Below, in pieces: positions 46,241 through 59,197 of a stretch of DNA of 64,000 bases. The first letter of the stretch is position 1; every line of letters starts with the position of its first letter. Source of the stretch: Mesoterricola sediminis (GTDB lineage Bacteria; Acidobacteriota; Holophagae; Holophagales; Holophagaceae); the NCBI RefSeq assembly GCF_030295425.1, contig NZ_AP027081.1, positions 310,001 to 374,000 of the forward strand, written 5' to 3'. A program made the position numbers and the translations under genes. The notes below the pieces were generated by a model. The model searched no databases and was not told the origin of the DNA. It saw only the letters and a list, made by a program, of their open reading frames with translations.

Positions 46241-47002
46241 ATGGAGCTGCGCGTTCTGGGCTGTTCAGGGGGGGAGGCCGAGGGGCACCGGCTCACGGGC
46301 CTCCTGGTCGACGGCGTGGTCGCCATCGACGCGGGCAGCCTGACCCAGGCCCTCACCCTGGAGGAGCAGGTGGGGATCCGGCAGATCTTCATCACCCACT
46401 CCCACCTGGACCACATCTGCACGCTGCCGTTCTACACGAAGAACATCTTCGGCCACACGGACGTCCCCGTGGAGATCCACGCCCTGCCCGAGACCCTCGA
46501 CGCCCTGCGCCGGCACCTCTTCAACGACGAGATCTGGCCCGACTTCTCCGTGATCCCCAGTCCCGACAACCCGATCATCCGGTTCTCGGAGATCGAGCCG
46601 GGCCGGGTCTACGAGGTGGAGGGCCTGCGGGTGACGCCGGTCCCCGTCAACCACCTGGTCCCCACCGTGGGCTACCTGGTGGAGGACGGCCGCAGCGCCT
46701 TCGCCTTCACCTCGGACACCGCGGAGACGGACCGCATCTACGCGGCGGCCAACGCCGCCCCGGACCTCCGCCTCTTCATCACGGAGTGCAGCTTCCCCAA
46801 CGCCCAGGACTGGCTGGCGGACGCCTCCAAGCACCTCACCCCCCGCAAACTGGCGCGGGAGCTGGCGAAGCTCCGCCGGGACGTGCCGGTGGGCATCTAC
46901 CACCTGACCCCCGGGGACCGGGCGGTGATGCTGCCCGAGCTGGAGGCCCTGGGGGACCCCCGGGTGCGGCTCCTGGAGCAGGACGCCCGGTTCACCTGGT
47001 AG
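46241..47002 (+). CDS. Metallo-beta-lactamase-fold hydrolase, cAMP phosphodiesterase-like
   Basis: A 253-residue protein starting MELRVLGCSGGEAEGHRLTG. The metal-binding motif is ITHSHLDHI (His53, His55, Asp57, His58). Later ligands are plausible in VPVNHLVPTVGYLV, TSDTAETD and GIYHLTPGD. The layout (HSHLDH with a Gly/Ser-poor follow-up and ITECSFPNAQDW) resembles class II 3',5'-cyclic nucleotide phosphodiesterases more than RNase Z or glyoxalase II. A cyclic-nucleotide substrate is inference. The ATG is favoured because the fold starts there; the frame is open far upstream. Confidence 0.75.
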   Translation: MELRVLGCSGGEAEGHRLTGLLVDGVVAIDAGSLTQALTLEEQVGIRQIFITHSHLDHICTLPFYTKNIFGHTDVPVEIHALPETLDALRRHLFNDEIWPDFSVIPSPDNPIIRFSEIEPGRVYEVEGLRVTPVPVNHLVPTVGYLVEDGRSAFAFTSDTAETDRIYAAANAAPDLRLFITECSFPNAQDWLADASKHLTPRKLARELAKLRRDVPVGIYHLTPGDRAVMLPELEALGDPRVRLLEQDARFTW

Positions 47003-47013
47003 GGCCCCGCGAC

Positions 47014-47049
47014 CGGACAAGGGCCGGGGAGAACCCCGGCCCTTGTCCG
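47014..47049. terminator. Bidirectional hairpin between the hydrolase and the TonB receptor
   Basis: A 16-bp perfect stem (left arm CGGACAAGGGCCGGGG, four-base loop AGAA) sits between the convergent ends of the hydrolase and receptor genes. There is no T-run, but the stem is among the strongest in the window. A close copy of the stem is found at 50463-50500. Confidence 0.7.
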
Positions 47050-47065
47050 TCGTGGCGCGGGTCGC

Positions 47066-50000
47066 CTAGAACTTCAGCTGGAAGCCGAAGGCGGCGGTGC
47101 GGGGGCTGTTGGCCTGGTAGTTCAGGCCGCGGGTCCCGAAGGCCGTGTTGGCGACCACCGTGCGCGGGACGACGGTGGTGCCCGTGTAGACGGGTGCGCC
47201 GGTCAGGGTCTTGGTCGACGCGATCGTGTTCACGTAGTTGGAACCGTAGTCATAGTTGTTGAGCAGATTGGAGATCTGGAGGAAGGGCTCCAGGACCGCG
47301 TTCCTCCAGATCTTGAACGGATGGCTGATCCGCAGCCCCAGGTCCATGGCCCAGTCGCCGGTGCCGGTCCCGATGACCATGTTCGGGTGCGCCAGGTTGG
47401 CGCCGGCCATCCAGATCGGGTTCCCGTTGGCGTCCGTGTCCGAGTTGTAGCCCTGGTAGACGTCGTAGAACTTGCCGCTGTGCCAGGTGCCCAGCAGGCC
47501 CACCTTGGTGCCGATGTCGAAGGCGTAATTGAAGGCGAAGGAGCCGGAGAAGTTCTCGGTGCCCACGGCCTTGCGCTCGGGGTTGGGCTTCCAGACATAG
47601 AGCGCCCCGGTCCCGTAGAAGTCGGCGTTCCCGTTCTGGTCGAAGGCCCTGGAGGCGCCGCCGTAGGAGGAGCGGATGTCCTTGGCGACGATGTTGAACA
47701 CGGCGGAGATCTTGGCGGAGGTGTAGGCCCATTTCACCTGCAGCTGGTTGCTGCGGGAGGTCTGGTTGGAGAGGAACACGGTGTCGCCCTGGTCGCGGGT
47801 GTCGCGCTGGGCATTGGCGTTGCCCGTCCAGGTCAGGCCCTGGGCGTTGGGGGACCACACGTAGGGGTTGCTGCCGTCGGTGGTGAACTGGACGGAAGCG
47901 TGGGTGGTGCGGTTGAAGATGTACTGGATGTCGAGGCTCTGGTGATCGCCGATCTTCCAGGTGGCGCCCAGGCTCAACACGTCGGTGGTGGGGTACTGGA
48001 AGTCGGAAGCCATGAGCTGCTTGCCGGCGGTGGCGAAGCTGGCCTGGGAGAGCCAGCCGTTGACCGTGTTCAGGAAGTAGTCCCGCAGCCCGTTCACGTT
48101 GTGGACGTAGTTGTAGGGGGTCAGGTCGGCGGGCAGGACCACGGCATGGCCGTTGACAGTGGTGAGGGTCGTCCCGGCGGAGAAGTTGGCGACCGTGGCG
48201 CTGCCGGCGGCGCCGCTGGCGGCGAGGGCGGCCCCGTTGTAGATGGTGCTGCGGGTCAGGCCATTGGCGTGGTCGCTGAGGGCCCGGCTGTAGCCGGTGA
48301 CGTTGTCGATGACGTTGGCCACGAAACGGCCGTAGCCGAGCTTGTAGGTGGCGCTGTCATCCCCGTTGGGCTTGTAGAGGACCTGGATCCGGGGCGAGAC
48401 GTAGGTCTTGTCCTTGGGGGGCGTGGACCCGTGCAGGAGGTTGGGGTTGGCGTTGTAGATCTGCTGGTACAGGTCCTTCCACTTGTCCATGAACTCGAAG
48501 CAGGTGTCCTTGTCGGCCCGGATGCCGAGGTAGACCGACAGCTTGGGGCTGAGGGTCCAGTCGTCCTGGGCGTAGAAGCCGTACTGCTTGATCTTGTCGC
48601 CCTCCTGCAGGCCGGCGGGGCGCATGATCACGTAGGCCACGTTCACGTTGGCCTGGACCGGGTAGGTGCTGGCGGTGCTGGCATTCCAGAGGTTGGGCCC
48701 GAAGGGCACCCCCACCACGCCGAACACATAGGCCCCGGTCTCGGGATAGAAGAGGACCTGGTCGGCGTACTTGTACTGCATGATGTCCAGGCCGGCCTTG
48801 AAGCTGTGATCACCCAGGACGTAGGTGAAGTCGTTGCGCCACTGGACCCGCTTGATGCCGGTGTTCTGGGTGGCGTTCGGGTCGTGGCCCACGCGGCCGA
48901 GCTGCTGGGCCTGGAGGGGCAGCAGGGAGCTGTTGGCGGTGCGGACCTGGAGGTTGCCGACCGTGTCCCCCATGCCGTTGGGGACGATGGCATTGGTGTA
49001 GTCGAAGTAGATGAGGTTGCTTTCCCAGATGAGGTTCGGGGTGAAGCTGGTGGTGGCCTTGAGGCCGAAGCGGTTCGTCTTGTTCTGGCTCGTGCCCAGC
49101 ATGGAGGGATCGACCCGCCCGTAGACCGCCGTCGTGTGGGAGAAGGCCTGGTTGGGCGTCTCGTTCTTGTCGTAGGCGTACGTGAAGGTCACGTTGGTCA
49201 TCGTCGTCGGCATCCAGTCGATGCGGGCGTAGAGGTTGGTCTCCTTCAGCTCGGCCATGATGCCGTTGAGGGCCGGGTAGGCCGCGAGGGCGTCCGCGGC
49301 GAACGTGGTGGGCACCGACTTCTCGTTCTTCTTCTCCGCAGAGAACATGTAGAAGAGGCGGTCCTTGAGGATGGGGCCGGAGACGGTGGCCGCGAAGACC
49401 TGGCTCTTGTTGTCCTTCTTGGTCCCTTCGTCCGTGGTCCTGGCCCGCATGGACTGGTCCGTGTACTGGCCGCTGATGATGCCCGAGAAGGCGTTGGTGC
49501 CGGCCTTGGAGACGACGTTGAAGAAGCCCGCGTTGGAGCGTCCGAACTCCGCCTTGTACTGGTTGGTCACCACCTGGAACTCGCCGATGGCGTCCAGGGG
49601 GATGGGCGACACGTAGCCGCCCACGTCGGTGGAGTTGTTGTCGCCGCCGTCGATGTTGAAGTTGGTGCCGCGGCCGGCGCCGTCGCCGGTGGTCATGTAC
49701 GTGGAGCTCTTCTTGGTCGGGTCGATGTTGGACCCGGCGATGAGCTGCACGCCGGGGGCCAGCACGGCTGCCGAGACCACGTTGCGGCTGAGCACGGGCA
49801 GGGATTCGAGGCGGTCGGCGGGCACGTTCACGCCGATCTCGGCGGACGTGGTGTTGGCCTGGTCCACGGTGCCGGCGGTGCTCACCACCGTCACCGTGGC
49901 GGTCGCAGCCGGGGCCATCGCCACGCTGGCGTCGGTCTCCGCGCCCAGCATCGAGGTGCGGATCATGGCGGCGGTGGAGTCCGAGGCCTTGAAGAGGATG

Positions 50001-50242
50001 CGGTAGTTGCCCAGGGGCACCGCGACGAAGCGGAAGGTGCCGTCGGCGCCGGACTGGACCGAGCGGGTGTAGCCGGTGGCCTGGTTCTCGATGGTGACGA
50101 CGACGCCGGCCTTGGGGGCGCCGGTGGCCTTGTCGGTCACGCGGCCCTTGAAGGCGCCGAAGGTCTGTTGGGCGGAAAGGGTTCCGCCTGCGAAGAGGCC
50201 GGCCGCGAGGATGCAGATCAGCCGGGAGTTCAGGTGGGACAT
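47066..50242 (-). CDS. Oar-like TonB-dependent receptor with N-terminal carboxypeptidase-regulatory domain
   Basis: A 1058-residue outer-membrane protein. Signal peptide 1-24 (GGTLSAQ) is followed by an Ig-like carboxypeptidase-regulatory domain (about 30-110: GRVTDKATGAPKAGVVVTIE). A plug-like region follows (VPADRLESLPVLSRNVV; FNIDGGDNNSTDVGG; FQVVTNQYKAEFGRSNAG). A long barrel ends AAFGFQLKF with the terminal Phe needed for BAM recognition. No canonical TonB box is evident. Such Oar-type receptors are expanded in Acidobacteria; ligands are generally unknown. The ATG follows AGGAGGAGCC. It is monocistronic, flanked by hairpins on both sides. Confidence 0.9.
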   Translation of the reverse strand: MSHLNSRLICILAAGLFAGGTLSAQQTFGAFKGRVTDKATGAPKAGVVVTIENQATGYTRSVQSGADGTFRFVAVPLGNYRILFKASDSTAAMIRTSMLGAETDASVAMAPAATATVTVVSTAGTVDQANTTSAEIGVNVPADRLESLPVLSRNVVSAAVLAPGVQLIAGSNIDPTKKSSTYMTTGDGAGRGTNFNIDGGDNNSTDVGGYVSPIPLDAIGEFQVVTNQYKAEFGRSNAGFFNVVSKAGTNAFSGIISGQYTDQSMRARTTDEGTKKDNKSQVFAATVSGPILKDRLFYMFSAEKKNEKSVPTTFAADALAAYPALNGIMAELKETNLYARIDWMPTTMTNVTFTYAYDKNETPNQAFSHTTAVYGRVDPSMLGTSQNKTNRFGLKATTSFTPNLIWESNLIYFDYTNAIVPNGMGDTVGNLQVRTANSSLLPLQAQQLGRVGHDPNATQNTGIKRVQWRNDFTYVLGDHSFKAGLDIMQYKYADQVLFYPETGAYVFGVVGVPFGPNLWNASTASTYPVQANVNVAYVIMRPAGLQEGDKIKQYGFYAQDDWTLSPKLSVYLGIRADKDTCFEFMDKWKDLYQQIYNANPNLLHGSTPPKDKTYVSPRIQVLYKPNGDDSATYKLGYGRFVANVIDNVTGYSRALSDHANGLTRSTIYNGAALAASGAAGSATVANFSAGTTLTTVNGHAVVLPADLTPYNYVHNVNGLRDYFLNTVNGWLSQASFATAGKQLMASDFQYPTTDVLSLGATWKIGDHQSLDIQYIFNRTTHASVQFTTDGSNPYVWSPNAQGLTWTGNANAQRDTRDQGDTVFLSNQTSRSNQLQVKWAYTSAKISAVFNIVAKDIRSSYGGASRAFDQNGNADFYGTGALYVWKPNPERKAVGTENFSGSFAFNYAFDIGTKVGLLGTWHSGKFYDVYQGYNSDTDANGNPIWMAGANLAHPNMVIGTGTGDWAMDLGLRISHPFKIWRNAVLEPFLQISNLLNNYDYGSNYVNTIASTKTLTGAPVYTGTTVVPRTVVANTAFGTRGLNYQANSPRTAAFGFQLKF

Positions 50243-50462
50243 GGCTCCTCCTGGAGGGGGTGGGGGCCTGGCGGGCCCCGGGGTCCTGGACTGAAACGGC
50301 AGGGGGCAAGCGGGGTGTGAGGGCCGTTGCGGCCTGCCGGTACGGCGAACGCGGTTTGAAGTGGACGCAGGTTATCGGGTTCTTCCGGGTTTTCAATCGC
50401 AGATTTCATGGACCGGCGGCATCTGGGGCGAAACCCCCCTGGGCGGGGGTGAACCGTGGAGA

Positions 50463-50500
50463 CAGGAAAAGGGCCGGGAGGATTCCCGGCCCTTGTCCTG
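50463..50500 (-). terminator. Terminator of the atp operon
   Basis: A 17-bp stem with one mismatch and a four-base loop lies just beyond atpC. On the minus strand the right arm runs into CCCGGCCCTTTTCC, a short T-tract. The stem core is nearly identical to that at 47014-47049. Confidence 0.75.
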
Positions 50501-50516
50501 GTGCTTGGGGAGGGGT

Positions 50517-50933
50517 TCAGTGGCCCGCTGGCTTGCCTGCCGCCTGGAGCCGGATGAGGCTCCGTTCCAGGCTGACCTGGGCCTGGTCGAGGTCGGTCTC
50601 GCCTTCGGCGTCCTTCAGCAGCTTCTGGGCGCGGACGCGGGCGGCCTCGGCGCGCTCCACGTCGATCATGTCCACGGTCTCGCTGGCGCGGGCCAGGATC
50701 GTGACGTGGTCGGGCCCCACCTGGGCGAAGCCGCCGAAGACGGTCAGCCAGTGCTTCTGGCCGTCCTCGGTGTAGGTGATCAGGCCCTGGCCCACGGCCG
50801 TCACCAGGGGGGTGTGGCCGGGCAGGATGCCGTAGTAGCCCCGGTCCTTCGTGGGGAACTGGAGCTCGGCGACCTGCGCCGAGAAGATGCGGCGCTCGGG
50901 GGTGAGCACTTCGAGGTGGATGCGTTCGCTCAT
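50517..50933 (-). CDS. atpC: ATP synthase subunit epsilon
   Basis: A 138-residue F1 epsilon subunit (LEVLTPERRIFSAQVAELQF; GYYGILPGHTPLVTAVGQG; FGGFAQVGPDHVTILARASE). The beta-sandwich binds gamma and the c-ring; the C-terminal helices can inhibit ATPase. Last gene of the operon, 13 bases after atpD. Confidence 0.95.
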   Translation of the reverse strand: MSERIHLEVLTPERRIFSAQVAELQFPTKDRGYYGILPGHTPLVTAVGQGLITYTEDGQKHWLTVFGGFAQVGPDHVTILARASETVDMIDVERAEAARVRAQKLLKDAEGETDLDQAQVSLERSLIRLQAAGKPAGH

Positions 50934-50946
50934 GGAAGCCTCGGGC

Positions 50947-53293
<2,347 letters not shown>

Positions 53294-53296
53294 GGG

Positions 53297-55432
<2,136 letters not shown>

Positions 55433-55436
<4 letters not shown>

Positions 55437-56164
55437 TGGGCACCTCCGACCTGCTGGATGGAACGGTCGAGCACCTGGGCCGCGACCTCCCCCTTCACGC
55501 GCTCCTGGAGGCGCCGGGAGGCGCCCTCCACGGCCAGCTCGGCGACGAGGGTGCGGAGCTCGGCCTCGGCGGCGCGCTTCTGGAAGTCGATCTCGGCCTT
55601 GGTCTGGGCCCGGATCTGGGCGGCCTCGGCCTGGGCCGACTGGATGATGCGGGCCTTCTCGGCCTCGGCCTCGGCGCCGGCCTTGGCCATGATCCCCTCG
55701 AGCTCGGCCTGGAGCCCGGCCATGCGGGCCTCCAGCTCCTGGATCTGGGCATCCGCCTCGGCGCGCTCGCGCTCCGCCTGGCCCAGCTTGTCCTCCAGCT
55801 CCCGGGCCCGGGCCTTGAAGGCGCTGGACAGGGCGCCCTTGAGGAGGAAGAAGAGGATCCCGGCGAACAGGGCGAAGTTGAAGAGCTGGACGAGGAACTG
55901 GCCGCCGCGCTCCAGCTCCATCCCGAAGAGCTTGAGGGGGGTGTGGTGGGCGCCGCCGTGCCCGGCGTCGTGGCCCGCGGCCGCGTGGCCTTCGCCTTGG
56001 GCGGCGGGGGTCTCCCCGTGGCCGGCCTCGTGGGCGGGGGCGGCTTCGGTGGGTTGGGTCTCGTGGACCGGGGCCTGGCCGTGCTCCTGGGCCCGGAGGG
56101 CGGGGGCGCCCAGGGCCAGGGCCGCGGTCACGGCGAGCGGGGTGAGGAGTCGGAGGATGCGCAT
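55433..56164 (-). CDS. atpF: ATP synthase subunit b with exported, His-rich N-terminal extension
   Basis: At 243 residues it is much longer than a usual b subunit (about 160). Residues 1-25 look like a cleavable signal peptide (ending GAPALRA). Residues 27-74 are Ala/Gly/Glu-rich with nine His. The b-type transmembrane helix is at about 90-111 (LVQLFNFALFAGILFFLLKG), followed by the long charged dimerisation coiled coil (LEDKLGQAERERAEADAQ) that reaches the F1 head. The peripheral stalk role is established for the family; the periplasmic His-rich arm is unusual. It overlaps atpH and is three bases after the other b gene. Confidence 0.88.
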
Positions 56165-56167
56165 CGG

Positions 56168-56683
56168 TCAGGCCTGGCGGAGAAGGTGGGAGACCATGGA
56201 TTCGGACAGGGCGTCCACCTGGGCCATGAGGTCGGCCTTGGCCCCGGCCTGGGCGGCCTTCAGCTCATCCAGGGCGCGGGCGCGCTCGGCGCCGGATTCG
56301 GCGCGGGCCTGGTCCAGGAGGGCCTGCTTCTCGCGGCCCGCGGCGGCGGCCAGGTCCTTGCGGTGCTCGAAGGCCTTGGCCCGGAGCTCCTTGAGGCGGG
56401 AGGCGTACTCGGCCTGGCGCGCCTCGACGAGGGCGGCGGCCTCGGCCCGGCGCGAGGCGCCGGAGGCGATGGCGGCGTCCCGGTCGTCCATCACCTTCAG
56501 GACGGGCTTGAAGAACGCCACCTTGAGGAAGAGGTACAGGATGGTGACGAGCGCCATCACGAACAGGAGCGCCTGCCAGTCGATCTTCATGGGATCCGGC
56601 AGGGCGTCCATGAATCCTTTGGGGGCTTCCCCTTCGGCGAGGAGGCCCAGCCCACCCATAGCACTCAGAACATCAGGTAACAC
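56168..56683 (-). CDS. atpF: ATP synthase subunit b' (second b-type subunit)
   Basis: A 171-residue b-type protein. One transmembrane helix lies at about 37-53 (LLFVMALVTILYLFLK), followed by FKPVLKVMDDRDAAIASGA, the usual b/b' juxtamembrane motif, and a long coiled coil. The GTG start is chosen for the strong GGAGGAA five bases upstream; in-frame ATGs further in (positions 9, 25 and 32 of this protein) are alternatives. Two unlike b subunits form heterodimeric stalks in cyanobacteria and many other phyla. It is the first gene of the operon; atpB (a) and atpE (c) are not here. Confidence 0.85.
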   Translation of the reverse strand: MLPDVLSAMGGLGLLAEGEAPKGFMDALPDPMKIDWQALLFVMALVTILYLFLKVAFFKPVLKVMDDRDAAIASGASRRAEAAALVEARQAEYASRLKELRAKAFEHRKDLAAAAGREKQALLDQARAESGAERARALDELKAAQAGAKADLMAQVDALSESMVSHLLRQA

Positions 56684-56860
56684 GTGTTCCTCCAGAATCC
56701 TTCGTGATTCCTCGCCATGGGGCGCCGAAGGCGCAGGGAGGCTGATCCGGGTTAAGGGAGCGTGCCATTGTCTCAACCTTCCGGGGAATCCTCAAGCGCG
56801 GAAAACCAGACGCAGCGGTCAGAAATGCCGGTGGAGGCCCCCCCCCTTGGCCTGCGCGCC

Positions 56861-58843
56861 TCAGGCGTCCCGTTCCACCGTGACGACGCGCGCCAGGGCG
56901 TCCTGGATCCAGCCCAGGTAGGCCTTGAAGGCCTCCAGGTCCTCGGCCGGAGCCACCAGCGTGTCCGTGGTGATGACCAGGTCCACCTCGGCCTCCTCCG
57001 GGCGGCTGGAGGGCTTGAGCTGCCAGCTCACGCTGCCGAAGGCGTTGCGCGCCTCCAGGGCGGCCTGGGGCGGAACGTGGTACCCCTTGGGGATGGCGAG
57101 GCGGCAGGTGGCCCGGTGGGTCTGGAGGTACGGCAGGACGATGCGGGCCGTGCGCCGGGGAGGCCAGGCGTCGGGGATCTCCAGGGGCGAGGCCAGGCCC
57201 GGGAAGGGATGGACGCGCAGCGCCCCCGCCGCCTCCCAGGGCCGGGCGCCCTGGATGGACCAGCCATAGGGTTGGGCCACGTCCCCATGGTGCCGCACCT
57301 GGGCGCCGGTCAGGGTCCAGTCCTTCAGGCGCGCCGCGAACAGGTCCTTCAGGGCCTGGTCCCGGCCCTGGGGGGCCGCATCCTTGGCCGCGAAGCGGAG
57401 GAGGTAGGCCTCCTGGCCCAGGAAGGCGGCGGAGAGGTCGAAGGTCTGGCGCCCTTCCGCGAAGGCCATCGTGTAGGTGAAGGTCTGGGTGTTGGCGGTG
57501 GCGGGCTGGACGGGCACCTCGAAGGGCCGGGCCATCTCCTCCGGCAGGTCGGCCAGGATGCCGGGGGTGCCCTGGTAGGGGGCTGGGATCACGCCCGGGG
57601 CCAGCAGGGGCCGGGTGGGGTCCAGCCACAGGGTCTCCCGGCCGGGCTCCTCGATTCCGATGAGGTAACGCGTGATCTGGTTGATATTGAAAAACGAGTA
57701 GCGGAAGATCCACGCGTTCCGGTTGCTGACGCCGAGGAGGCGGGGCTTGAGGCCGGCGTCCGCGAGGAGATTCCAGGCGAGCCACTGCCAGTCGTAGGCG
57801 CTGGCGCCCCCCTCCCGGACCATCTTGCCGAGGTCGGGAACCCTATAGCGAGGCGAGAGCATTCCGATGTCGATGGCCATGTATGGGCGCGTGGAGGGGA
57901 TGCTGGACTCCGCGTCCTTGCCCCGCTGCCGCGTCTCCCACGTTCGTTCGTGGATGTTGACGAGCCGCGTGTGGGCCCGTATGAGGAGCGTCCTGGCGGC
58001 CTCCTGGGGAGAGGCGGGCAGCTCCTTCCGGAGCGCCTCCGAGAAGGCCTTGTAGGCGTCCCCCCGGACTGCCCGCTTCACCTGAAAGAGGTTCAGCATG
58101 GACGCAACCTGGGTCCAGAACGTGTCCGGGTTTCCGTCCGGTGGGGTGCGGAGCCGATCGTTGAAGGAGAAGATGAGGGTAGGGCGGTCCAGGGTCGGCG
58201 CCAGGACGTAGGGGCCCTCATCCTCCGCCGGGAGATTCCGGAACGTGAAGGTGCGCGTGGTCCAGGTCTCGGATATCTCCGGCCGGTGGCGGCCCACGTC
58301 CTGGAGCGACCACGATTGGTCAACGTAGGAATGGATGGAGAAGACGAAGGTGCGGATGGGCCAAGGCCGCGTGAGGGGCCGCATCCACTGATTGTTTTGG
58401 AACCACAGGGTCTCGGTCCGGGCATAGACCTCCACCACGCAGTCGGAGGTGACGCCCGGCGGGACCAGGAGGGTCTGGATCGGCTGGTAAGGGGTTGGCT
58501 TCGTGGGCTCCTGCCTGCAGTCCTTGGCCGAGGCGAAGGGGGTGACGGTCCCGTCTGGCCGGATCGTCCGCCCCTCCAGCGCCAGGAGTCCCACGGGGAA
58601 CGCGGGGAAGCTCGCCGCCCGCATGCCCTCCTTGGACACGATGCGCACCCGGTAGTGCCACTCGAGGTTGCTGCGGTTGAAGGCGAGGCGCTCTTCCAGC
58701 ACCACGGCGCCCCCGGGGGCCTGGGGGTCTCCGGCCTGGATGCGCCAGGTGTCCGGGGGCAGGGGACCCCAGGCCGCCTCGGCGGCCAGAGGCTGGACCG
58801 AAAGAAGGGCCAGAAGGGACAGCATGCGCAGAAGGATGGGCAT
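56861..58843 (-). CDS. Exported DUF3857 protein with degenerate transglutaminase-like domain
   Basis: A 660-residue protein with a signal peptide (1-23, LSVQPLAAEA). An N-terminal DUF3857-type beta domain (about 40-240: WHYRVRIVSKEGMRAASF; LEGRTIRPDGTVTPFASAK) is followed by a transglutaminase-like helical region (YRVPDLGKMVREGGASAYDW; LLADAGLKPRLLGVSNRN; TLWLDPTRPLLAPG). The catalytic Cys expected near GGASAYDW and the His expected before LIGIEE are not present, while the Asp in LDPT is retained. It is likely a non-enzymatic envelope protein. It precedes the atp operon on the same strand by 177 bases... in transcription order it lies downstream of the tRNA region and upstream of atp. Confidence 0.7.
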   Translation of the reverse strand: MPILLRMLSLLALLSVQPLAAEAAWGPLPPDTWRIQAGDPQAPGGAVVLEERLAFNRSNLEWHYRVRIVSKEGMRAASFPAFPVGLLALEGRTIRPDGTVTPFASAKDCRQEPTKPTPYQPIQTLLVPPGVTSDCVVEVYARTETLWFQNNQWMRPLTRPWPIRTFVFSIHSYVDQSWSLQDVGRHRPEISETWTTRTFTFRNLPAEDEGPYVLAPTLDRPTLIFSFNDRLRTPPDGNPDTFWTQVASMLNLFQVKRAVRGDAYKAFSEALRKELPASPQEAARTLLIRAHTRLVNIHERTWETRQRGKDAESSIPSTRPYMAIDIGMLSPRYRVPDLGKMVREGGASAYDWQWLAWNLLADAGLKPRLLGVSNRNAWIFRYSFFNINQITRYLIGIEEPGRETLWLDPTRPLLAPGVIPAPYQGTPGILADLPEEMARPFEVPVQPATANTQTFTYTMAFAEGRQTFDLSAAFLGQEAYLLRFAAKDAAPQGRDQALKDLFAARLKDWTLTGAQVRHHGDVAQPYGWSIQGARPWEAAGALRVHPFPGLASPLEIPDAWPPRRTARIVLPYLQTHRATCRLAIPKGYHVPPQAALEARNAFGSVSWQLKPSSRPEEAEVDLVITTDTLVAPAEDLEAFKAYLGWIQDALARVVTVERDA

Positions 58844-58924
58844 GGGGACCTCGGAGACGCGCAGGATGGAGAGAGGGTTCGGGAACCAGGATAACGGGGA
58901 GGGGCCCGGCGACGCGAATTTCCC

Positions 58925-58953
58925 TTGACGCAGGTCCTGCCCGGTGAGACGAT
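58925..58953 (+). promoter_or_regulatory. Candidate promoter of the tRNA-Val/tRNA-Asp unit
   Basis: TTGACG (5 of 6) and GACGAT (3 of 6) are spaced by 17 bases and end 16 bases before the tRNA-Val 5' end. Position and the good -35 box make it the best candidate for this stable-RNA unit. Confidence 0.45.
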
Positions 58954-58969
58954 CATGGTTCGGCGATTC

Positions 58970-59045
58970 GGGCGATTAGCTCAGTCGGTAGAGCAGCTGC
59001 CTTACACGCAGCATGTCGGCGGTTCGAGCCCGTCATCGCCCACCA
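58970..59045 (+). tRNA. tRNA-Val (anticodon TAC)
   Basis: A complete 76-base cloverleaf: 7-bp acceptor GGGCGAT/ATCGCCC, D arm GCTC/GAGC, anticodon stem GCTGC/GCAGC with loop CTTACAC, T arm GGCGG-TTCGAGC-CCGTC (one G-T pair), discriminator A and encoded CCA. The TAC anticodon reads GTN valine codons. Confidence 0.97.
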
Positions 59046-59066
59046 GAAATGGTGCTTTGAAAACCT

Positions 59067-59143
59067 GGGGTTGTAGCTCAGTCGGTTAGAGTGACGGCCT
59101 GTCACGCCGTAGGTCGCGGGTTCGAGCCCCGTCAGCCCCGCCA
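59067..59143 (+). tRNA. tRNA-Asp (anticodon GTC)
   Basis: A complete 77-base cloverleaf: acceptor GGGGTTG/CAGCCCC (one T-G pair), D arm GCTC/GAGT, anticodon stem ACGGC/GCCGT with loop CTGTCAC, T arm GCGGG-TTCGAGC-CCCGT, discriminator G and encoded CCA. It lies 21 bases after tRNA-Val and is probably co-transcribed. Confidence 0.97.
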
Positions 59144-59154
59144 GTCTCAAGGAT

Positions 59155-59184
59155 GCGCCCTCCCATAAAGAGGGCGCGTTTCAT
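59155..59184 (+). terminator. Hairpin after the tRNA pair
   Basis: An 8-bp perfect stem (GCGCCCTC/GAGGGCGC, seven-base loop) starts 11 bases after tRNA-Asp and is followed by GTTTC. It probably ends or attenuates the tRNA transcript before der, whose ATG is 20 bases beyond the stem. Confidence 0.6.
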
Positions 59185-59197
59185 ATGGGGGTCCCCC

